Below are positions 54,333-62,800 of a DNA stretch of 64,000 nt, piece after piece. The notes under the pieces are model-generated. The model was not told the DNA's origin. It was given only the letters and a program-made list of their open reading frames with translations, and searched no databases. The translations under genes and the position numbers were made by a program. This DNA is from Bacteroidales bacterium (lineage in GTDB: Bacteria > Bacteroidota > Bacteroidia > Bacteroidales > P3): positions 1-64,000 of the forward strand of contig JAGCVD010000007.1 in assembly GCA_017962545.1 (NCBI GenBank), given 5' to 3'. Positions within the stretch are counted from its first letter, which is position 1; each line of letters opens with the position of its first letter.

Positions 54333-54452
54333 CAATACCATCCGGTCTTCCCCTAGCCGCACCAACTCCTTCCCCCCACATCGACCCTACGGCCGGCATC
54401 ATCGTTTTGTCAAATCATCAAACAAATAATAATCATTAAAACATTCAACATT

Positions 54453-55829
54453 ATGGAATTACCCTTTGCAGAAGCCTGGAAAATCAAAATGGTTGAGCCC
54501 ATCAAGAAGAGCACCCGCGAGCAGCGCGAGAAATGGCTCAATGAGGCCCATCAGAACGTCTTCATGCTGAAGAGCGACTACGTCTACATCGACCTGCTGA
54601 CCGACAGCGGCACCGGCGCCATGAGCGACCGCCAGTGGAGCGCCATGATGATGGGCGACGAGAGCTACGGCGGCGCCCGCTCGTTCTACCACATGAAGGA
54701 CACCATCACCGACATCACCGGCTTCGAGTATGTCATCCCCACCCACCAGGGCCGCGCAGCCGAGAACGTGCTGTTCAGCTACCTGGTGAAGCCCGGCAAC
54801 ATCATCCCCGGCAACGCCCACTTCGACACCACCAAGGGCCACATCGAGAGCCGCAAGGCCTTCGCCATCGACGTCACCGTCGCCGAAGCCTACGACACCC
54901 AGCTCGAAGCCCCCTTCAAAGGCAATGTCGACCTCGCCAAGCTGGAGAAAATCCTGCAGGAGAACAAGGGCAACGTGCCCTTCATGGTGCTCACCGTGAC
55001 CAACAACACCGTCGGCGGCCAGCCCGTCAGCATGCAGAACATCCGCGAGACCTGCGAGCTCTGCCACAAATACGGCGTGCCCGTGAACATCGACAGCGCC
55101 CGCTTCATCGAGAACGCCTACTTCATCAAGACCCGCGAGAAAGGCTATGAGAACAAGACCCTGCGCGAGATCTGCAAGGAGATGTTCAGCTATGCCGACA
55201 GCATGACCATGAGCGCCAAGAAAGACGCCCTCGTCAACATGGGCGGCTTCATCGCCACCCGCAAGCAGGAGTGGTACGAGGGTGCCAAGATGTTCTGCAT
55301 CCCCTTCGAGGGCTTCCTCACCTACGGCGGCATGAACGGCCGCGACATGGACGCCCTGGCCGTGGGCCTGAAGGAGAACCTCGAGTTCGAGATGGTCGAG
55401 ACCCGCATCAAACAGGTCCACTACCTCGCCGCCAAACTCGACGAGTACGGCATCCCCTACCAGCGTCCCGCCGGTGGCCACGCCATCTTCGTCGACGCCG
55501 ACAAGGTGCTCACCAACATTCCCAAGGAGGAGTTCCCCGCCCAGACGCTGACCTGCGAGCTCTACCTCGAGGCCGGTATCCGCGCCTGCGAGATCGGCTA
55601 CGTGCTGGCCGACCGCGACCCCGTGACCCGCGAGAACCGCTTCGGTGGCAACGACTTCGTGCGCCTCTGCATCCCGCGCCGCGTCTACACCAACAACCAC
55701 ATGGACGTCATCGCCGCCGCCCTCAAGAACGTCTACGACCGTCGCGACACCATCAAACGCGGTCTTGAGATTACCTGGGAGGCCGAGCTGATGCGCCACT
55801 TCACCTGCCAGTTCAAGCGCCTGGGTTAA
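54453..55829 (+). CDS. tnaA: Tryptophanase (beta-eliminating lyase)
   Basis: This 458-residue PLP enzyme of the tryptophanase/tyrosine phenol-lyase family has LLTDSGTGAMSDRQWSAMMM, IPTHQGRAAENVLF, and the PLP lysine in SMTMSAKKDALVNMGG, with the Asp-Ala/Ser-Arg segment DSARFIENAYFIK. It cleaves tryptophan to indole, pyruvate and ammonia. FDTTKGH resembles tryptophanases (FDTTQGH), while MSDRQW resembles tyrosine phenol-lyases. The overall pattern matches my memory of the Bacteroides enzyme annotated TnaA, so I prefer tryptophanase. An intrinsic terminator follows. Confidence 0.88.
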   Translation: MELPFAEAWKIKMVEPIKKSTREQREKWLNEAHQNVFMLKSDYVYIDLLTDSGTGAMSDRQWSAMMMGDESYGGARSFYHMKDTITDITGFEYVIPTHQGRAAENVLFSYLVKPGNIIPGNAHFDTTKGHIESRKAFAIDVTVAEAYDTQLEAPFKGNVDLAKLEKILQENKGNVPFMVLTVTNNTVGGQPVSMQNIRETCELCHKYGVPVNIDSARFIENAYFIKTREKGYENKTLREICKEMFSYADSMTMSAKKDALVNMGGFIATRKQEWYEGAKMFCIPFEGFLTYGGMNGRDMDALAVGLKENLEFEMVETRIKQVHYLAAKLDEYGIPYQRPAGGHAIFVDADKVLTNIPKEEFPAQTLTCELYLEAGIRACEIGYVLADRDPVTRENRFGGNDFVRLCIPRRVYTNNHMDVIAAALKNVYDRRDTIKRGLEITWEAELMRHFTCQFKRLG

Positions 55830-55866
55830 ACTAGCCTAGCCTTGCTAGCAGGGCTAGCCCGGCTAG
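55830..55866. repeat. 9-bp TAGCCnnnC array behind tnaA
   Basis: TAGCC, TAGCCTTGC, TAGCAGGGC, TAGCCCGGC, TAG in 9-bp register from the tnaA stop codon to the terminator. The CTAG core is normally rare in bacterial DNA. The same word is inside the next gene. Confidence 0.9.
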
Positions 55867-55880
55867 AAAAAAACAGAGAC

Positions 55881-55912
55881 AGCCCCGCCGTGACCCGGCG
55901 GGGCTTCTTTTT
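55881..55912 (+). terminator. tnaA terminator
   Basis: The stem AGCCCCGCC/GGCGGGGCT with a 7-base loop is followed by TCTTTTTTT. Confidence 0.93.
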
Positions 55913-55947
55913 TTATATTTTTTAACTATAGATATTAAAAGATTTCG

Positions 55948-55955
55948 TATATTTG
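55948..55955 (+). promoter_or_regulatory. -7 box of the four-helix-bundle gene
   Basis: TATATTTG matches TAnnTTTG, 76 bases before the ATG; no clear -33 box. Confidence 0.55.
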
Positions 55956-56030
55956 CACTTTGGCGCGAGCCCCGCAGTTTGCTGATATCCAACTAAGTAT
56001 CAACAAGATGCGCGTCAGCGTCGGACAATT

Positions 56031-56777
56031 ATGATGAAAAAAGAAACAGGAAATAGAAGCAATAATACTAGCCAAACTAGCTATCCCCGCTTCCTCAAAA
56101 AACAGGACCGCTGGGAGAGCCTCTATTTCTACCAGAAGACCGACGTCCTCTACCAGATGACCTACCGCTTCGCCCAGCGCTTCCTTAAGAAGGGCGACCG
56201 CACCGTCGACCAGATGGTGCAGGCCGCGCGCTCCGGCAAGCAGAATATCGTCGAAGGCATGGCCGACGGCGTCACCTCCACCGAGATGGAGCTCAAGCTC
56301 CTCAACGTGGCCCGCGCCAGCATTAAAGAGCTGCGCGAAGACTACACCGACTACCTCGCCAGCCGCGGCCTGGCCGTCTGGAGCGACGGTCACCCGCGCT
56401 ACGACACCATGCTCGCCTTCTGCCGCGAGCACAACCGCGTCGACGACTACCAGCCCTTCTTCCAGCAGTGGAGCGACGAGGAGATGGCCAACACCGGCCA
56501 CACCCTCTGCCACATGGTCGACCGCATGATGACCACCTATATCGAGCAGCTTGAGATGCGGTTCGTCACCGAAGGGGGCATCAAAGAGCGTATGACCGCC
56601 GCCCGCCTCGGCTATCGCACCGACCAGCGCGAGGCGCTCCGCCGTCTCGAAGAGGAGAACAGCACCCTCCGCGCTGAAGTAGAACGCCTAAACGAGATTA
56701 TTGCTAGCCTGACTAGCCATCCTAGCACCCCTAGCCCTGCTAGCCCGACTAGTAAGGCTATCCCTGCTAGAAAATAA
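56031..56777 (+). CDS. Four-helix-bundle suffix-domain protein
   Basis: This 248-residue protein is of the four-helix-bundle family related to the 23S rRNA intervening-sequence proteins. The hallmark ARSGKQNIVEGMADGVTSTE (residues about 64-83) and the following ELKLLNVARASIKELREDY are clear. A second helical segment, a possible coiled coil (LRRLEEENSTLRAEVERLNE, about 201-220), and a low-complexity tail (SHPSTPSPASPTSKAIPARK) follow. Both the N-terminal stretch (NNTSQTSYP) and the tail are encoded by the 9-bp TAGCCnnnC array. Function is unknown. It lies 27 bp ahead of the right giant gene. Confidence 0.88.
   Translation: MMKKETGNRSNNTSQTSYPRFLKKQDRWESLYFYQKTDVLYQMTYRFAQRFLKKGDRTVDQMVQAARSGKQNIVEGMADGVTSTEMELKLLNVARASIKELREDYTDYLASRGLAVWSDGHPRYDTMLAFCREHNRVDDYQPFFQQWSDEEMANTGHTLCHMVDRMMTTYIEQLEMRFVTEGGIKERMTAARLGYRTDQREALRRLEEENSTLRAEVERLNEIIASLTSHPSTPSPASPTSKAIPARK
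56069..56086. repeat. 9-bp TAGCCnnnC units at the 5' end of the four-helix gene
   Basis: TAGCCAAAC and TAGCTATCC in 9-bp register, in frame, near codons 13-19. Confidence 0.65.
56705..56770. repeat. 9-bp TAGCCnnnC array at the 3' end of the four-helix gene
   Basis: Seven exact 9-mers (TAGCCTGAC, TAGCCATCC, TAGCACCCC, TAGCCCTGC, TAGCCCGAC, TAGTAAGGC, TATCCCTGC) encode the C-terminal tail. Confidence 0.92.
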
Positions 56778-56804
56778 AGAAAAGAAAACAAAACACTATA
56801 CGAT

Positions 56805-59800
56805 ATGAACAACACCTACAAAACCAACAAGACTGACTGGCGGCGCCGTGGGCGCTGCTTCATCCTGGCGGCGGTGATGCTGTTGGGCGGAATGCCGGCG
56901 ATGGCGCAGTATTACTACATTTTCTACAATAACAGCCGCGGCTATATCTACAACAATGGGAGCAACGGAGGTGTGACATCCACATTTGCCCCGTCGTGCA
57001 TTTGGAGAGCTGGGGCAACCCTAAGCACAACTTCGACCACCATCTACTCCTATACCGAGAATGCCAAGTATATGCGCGGGGGCAACGGCTCTTTTTCACT
57101 TGGCAATAGCCAAAACTACTGGCAGTTGAGAGACAACGTATTGGCTTATCGTTATACTAATTCATATCACGTTTATTGGACAGGATCTGCCCTTTCCTGT
57201 GCCCGAAACCAAAGCGGCAACGGATTTACTCCCACGAGAATATACATCGGTTCTCTTTCCGCAAAAGCGCCATCGCTTTCCATCACGGTTTCCGGGGGCC
57301 TAACTAATGGAGGAATACAACTTACTCCTGTCGTCACTGGCAGTTATGCCCCTGCCTGCGACACCGCTGTCGTAAGAGGAACCACCTACTACTGGATTCC
57401 GCCTGTCACTAACTCGACCGAGGCCAGTGAAACGCGGCCAGGCATAATCGACGACTGGAGCGACGCCTCTGTCACATGGACCGTCACCACAGGCGGCACC
57501 TACGCCTCTGTCTCTTCCGACGGCTTGGTGACCCTTACGGGCAACCCCACGGGCAATATTGTGGTGCGCATGACGGTGACCAAGGGCGGCTTCACCAGCA
57601 ACAACACCGCCACCATCACGCTGACGCGGGCGAATGCGGCTGCGAGTACGCCGTCGGTGACCACATTGACGACCCCCACGATGAGCCCCGCGACGGCGAA
57701 GCTGTACAAGGACGAGGACCAGGCCTTCACCGCGTCGGCGACGGCCACCAAGACGACCTACACCGTCCCCGCCCATGTGACGCTGACGGGTGGCGGCAAT
57801 ACCTACCACTACTATGACGGCACGCTGTACGACGGTGTCGAGGGCTTCCGCAGCAGCGAGGTGACGCACCCGGCGGTGACGCTTACCTGGTCGCTGAGCG
57901 GCGACGCCAGCAGCTACCTGACGCGTACGCCGACCACCGGCACCAGCACCACGGTGACGCACAGTTCGCAGAGTCCCTCGGACCTCAGCGCTATACTGAC
58001 CGTCACGGCGACGGCCACGGACGCCACCCCCACGACGGCCACGGCGACGGTGTGGGCCTACGCCCCCGTAGCGGAACCCACCATCACGCGGACGGGCAAC
58101 AGCATCAGCTTGGCGACCACGAGCACCGGCGCGAAGATATACTACACCACCGACGAAACCACGCCGACGGACGAGAGCACGGAATACACCGGTCCCTTCG
58201 ACCTGACGACGAGTCCCACGACGGTGAAGGCCATTGCCATCCGCGACGTGCATAGTTCAACGGTAGCCACCGAGACCTTCCAGATGCAGCTGGCGGCGCC
58301 GGTAATCAGCATCAGCAACACGGGCTTGGCGACCATCACGGCCGAGGCCGGCGCCACCATCCATTACACCACCGATGGCACCACGCCCACCGACGGCTCG
58401 CGCACCTACAGCGCCCCTGTCCAGCTCACCAACCCCCAGACCATCAAGGCCATCGCCGTCAAGAGCGACTACATCACCTCCGATGTAGCCATTGGTGAAT
58501 TTATCAGTTCCGGCACTTCCGGCACCAATTTGGTCCTCGATGACCGCGAAGACCATTCTTGGAGTTATTACAGCGATGCCACCTGTCCTGTCCGCAGCCT
58601 CGGCCCCGCCGACGTAAAAATCACCTACTACGGCAACGGAACCAAGACCATCAGCACCACCAACGGTGCCACGCCGGCCAGCAACAGCTGGACAGCCGAC
58701 GCCACGGGTGTCAAGGTGAATGTGGGCGGTGAGGATGAGAATTGCTTCATCTACTACAAGACGCTGGAGCGCTACAACGGAGAGACCTCTGACAGCTATG
58801 CCTACGGCAGTACCGCCATCTATGCCTATACCACCATTCCCAACCCGTTCCAAGTACGACCCACATATTCCACTGGATATGGTACGGGAAGCAACAATAA
58901 ATACACTGGCTTCCATGCCTGGCGCATCAAAGACATCAAAAACGGCAAAATATACACCGCTCCTGCAGAGGGTACATTGCAGGGGAAATGGACCAGTGGC
59001 AATGTAAACAATACCCACATCCTTTATGCCGAGCATACCTACTACTTTGTCCCCGATGGCGAGTACGACATGGAAGTGGAGTTGGAAGCCTTGTGGGCAA
59101 GGGCATATGTGGTAGAATGCTCTACCGAGAATGGTCTATCCTCAGCTATTGCCAGCAGCACATTACAATCCACACTATCTTGCGAGAGAAACTTTGTTGT
59201 CATCACTAATGGTTCACAAGTGAATGAATTCACTAACGCCTCACAAAAACCAGTCACCATCAGTAACCTTTATCCCGATGGCACTGGAACCGTAAGCAAT
59301 AGTAAATATGTCACAGGGCACTTTACTGCAAACGAAGATATAAAATTTGAAAACGTTTATATCCGAAACAGAGTTACCACCAGTGGTTATCAGTATACCA
59401 GATACACCGTGTACAATACTGATGGAGGTTCTTCTTACTCCTATTTAAGACAGGGAAACAATTACGTTACTGCCACCGTTTCATTCCCTTATAGAAAAAC
59501 AACGACATCTGTTATTGAGACATGGGTTGAAGGCAATACTTACTACGGGTATTACTACCAAAATGAAACCCAAGTAAACAATATTACTTTCGACGAATCC
59601 ATGACCTATGCCAATACCTACAATTTGACTTATGGCAGAGGTGTACAGCCATACGAAACCTACTGCGCTAACAAACTTTCTGGAGTATCTGGCTCGAGCA
59701 ATTCAAACATAGATTATACCTTACGTTTTGAAAGTGGCACCTTGGGGGCTATCGATTTAATAAGCGATATTTCATATTCCTTTGGAGGAACTGTTTCCAC

Positions 59801-62800
59801 AAAATGTATTATCGGTTGTGACTATGATAGAGCAAAAAGCGACAATACAAAACTGAATATTGCACCTTCCAGTTATATCTATGGCGGCAATGCCAATCAA
59901 GTATTCTCTAGTTCTTCCAACCGTAACAATCTTACCTACGACTGGCTGATAAAAAGCGGGAAGGTACAGAAAGACCTAACGATTGATGACGCTTCCGCCG
60001 AGAGAGCTATCTATATGGGTAACTCCATCAGTGGAGAATCTGGAGTACAATATAATGGTCGCAGAAGACTCACCATGGAAGGCGGTGAGGTTGCCAGCAT
60101 TGCCGGCGGCGTCGACTGTTATGGTGACGACTACGCCGACTATGGTGTTACTGACGGCTCTTGGAAATTAAAGATTCGCATTAAAGGTGGTACCGTAAGA
60201 GGCTCCGTCTATGGTGCTGCCGCATTTGGCGGCTCTTCCAACGACCGCCGCTTTGTCTTCACCGGTGGTGAAATCAACGGCTGGGTAGCCGGTGGTGCTA
60301 ACGGTACAAAATACACCGGAGGTGCACTGAAGGGTGCCTCGTATCTTTACGTTGGAGGAAATACTAGCGTGAACAGCAATGGCAACAACACCGTCATCAA
60401 CAGTGCCATCGGCGGCAATGTCTTTGGCGCCGGCTGCGGATTCAGCAATGGTAGTTCTTCTGGTCAGGTATATCTGGGAACCACTGTCGTTGTTGCCGAC
60501 AACGCTTACGTCGAACGTGGTGTTTATGGTGGTGGAGCTTTCGGTTATTGCTCTACCGACCAGACTTCCAACGTCTATATCCTCGGAGGAACAGTTGATG
60601 GCACGGACGGCGGTGTTACTGTTGCTTCCGTCTCGGGCGATGGTGACGGTGCCACCCGAAGCGGTGTCGCCTACGCCTCTACCATCAAGGGCGGTGTCTA
60701 TGGCGGCGCCTGCCAGAACCAAGGCGGTACGGTAAACCTGACCATGAAGGGCGGCACGGTAAACGGCAGCGTCTTCGGAGGTAGCAACCACACTGGCGTG
60801 CTCGCTGGTGGCACCACCGTGAACCTCTACGGCGGCACCATCAACGGCTCTCTCTATGGTGGCGGCAACGGTACCGGTAGCGCCACCGACATTACCGAGG
60901 CTGTGGCTGTCAATGTCTACGGCGGCACGGTGACAGAAGCTGTCTATGGCTGCAACAACGTCAGCGGTGCTCCGCAGAGTACTGTCAACGTGGACATCTA
61001 TGGGACGGATCCGGCTCCCTCGGCCGACGCCTATGCTCTTGGGGCCGTCTTCGGTGGCGGCAACCAGGCCAACTATACCGCTGGCACGCCCGTAGTGACG
61101 GTGCATAACTGCGACAACAGCATCGAGTATGTCTACGGCGGCGGCAACGCGGCACATATCACCAACGGCAACACCGACGTGACGATCTACGGCGGCAACA
61201 AGATAGGCAATGTCTTCGGCGGTGGCAACGGCACTGTGACGGCGGCCAACGTGAGCGGCAGTACCAATGTGAAGATCTACGGCGGCACCATCGGCCGTGT
61301 CTTCGGCGGAAGCAACAGCCAAGGTTCCATCGGTGGCACCATCAACGTCACCGTCAACAAGCAGGCCGAGGCCGGGCACGAGGCGTGCGAGATGCATGTG
61401 GACGAGGTGTATGGCGGCGGCAACATGGCCGCCAGCGCGGCAGGCACCATCGCCATCGGCTGCACCGGCGGCGAGACGGAGGGCATCGGCGACGTCTACG
61501 GCGGCGCCAACCAGGCCAACATCACGGGCGACATCACCCTGAATATCACCGGCGGCCGCATCCGCAACGTCTTCGGCGGCAACAACACCAGCGGCAGCAT
61601 CTCGGGCCTTATCACGGTGAACATCAACGAAGGCGACGACTGCCCGCTGACGGTGGACAACGTGTACGGCGGCGGCAACCTGGCAGCATACGCGCCCACA
61701 GGGAGCCCCACTAACGCGCCTGTGGTGAACCTGATCAAGGGCACCGTGGGTCTGAACGACTTCGACCCCGAGCACCCCGAAGGGCACGGCTGTGTGTTCG
61801 GCGGCGGCAAGGGCACAGGCGACAACACTGTCGACGACTATATCAACAAGGGCAAGGTAACTGCCAACCCCAAGGTGCGGATGTATCCGGCCAACGAGGG
61901 CGACATGGTGGTGCTGAACGCCATCTACGGCGGCGGCGAGATAGCGTCGGTCGCCGGCAACACGCTGGTGCAGATAGAGAACGGCCATGTGGGCTCGGCC
62001 TTGAAGGACGAAGCCGAGGACAACGGCTTCGTGTTCGGCGCCGGCAAGGGCTATGTGGGCAACTACCTGCTGGCCCAGGTGACGGGCAACAGCACCGTGA
62101 CTATGAGCGGCGGCTATGTGCACAACACCCTCTTCGGCGGCGGCCAGATGGCCATGGTGGGCACCTACGACCTGGCCAACGCAGCCTACGTCAGTTCGCA
62201 TCCCACCTTCGTTGAAGGGGAACAATATAACTGCACGGGCGGCGGCACGACGACGGTGACCATCAGCGGCGGCCAGGTGGGTCCCGCCGATGTGACCATG
62301 TGGGCCGACCTGGGCTATGTGTTCGGCGCGGGCCAGGGCTACTACACGCAGCCCGAAGCCATCGGCTATGCCGACCCGTCGCTGCACAACGAGGCGGCTG
62401 GCTTGAACAATGCACGCTTCGGCTATGTGAACAACGCCACAGTGACCATCAGCGACAATGCCTTTATCGTGGGCGCCGTATGGGGCGGCAGCGAGAACGG
62501 CCAGGTGCTGGGCAACTGCACCGTGAATGTCAGCGGCGGCCAGATAGGCTGCGGCAAGGGCAAGACGGAGAGATACAGCGAAAGCCAGTGGACGGCGGCC
62601 AAGAATGCCGTGACGGCCTACTACGACAATCCCACCGATGCCAACGCCACCGCCATTGCGACCATAGCGGCGGCGATGCCGGAGTGCGACAGCTGGCCTT
62701 ACGACAACCCCGTGGTGAAGAACGGCAAGACCTACCGATTCCTGCCCTACGACGCCTATATCCATGACGATCCGCTTCCCGAGAAAGAGGTCAACTATGC

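Larger units (their letters stand above)
53701..54452. other. Long intergenic region with arrays, tnaA promoter and leader
   Basis: From left to right it holds the upstream region of the 53026-53700 gene, a nondescript stretch to about 53997, and the large 8-bp array (53998-54165). The tnaA -7 box follows (TATTTTTG, 54204-54211, with TTTG at 54184-54187 and a 16-bp spacer). Next come a possible 26-codon leader ORF (54222-54302), a GTAGTTAAG array (54300-54332) and about 120 bases of untranslated leader. Confidence 0.6.

Noticed and set aside
54459-55799. A 446-codon minus-strand open frame
   Set aside because: Antisense of tnaA; composition is a Val/Ala/Leu/Gly shadow with no domain.
54453-55829. 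Tyrosine phenol-lyase instead of tryptophanase
   Set aside because: Some motifs fit tyrosine phenol-lyase, but the FDTTKGH segment and the close likeness to Bacteroides TnaA as I remember it favour tryptophanase. Substrate not proven.
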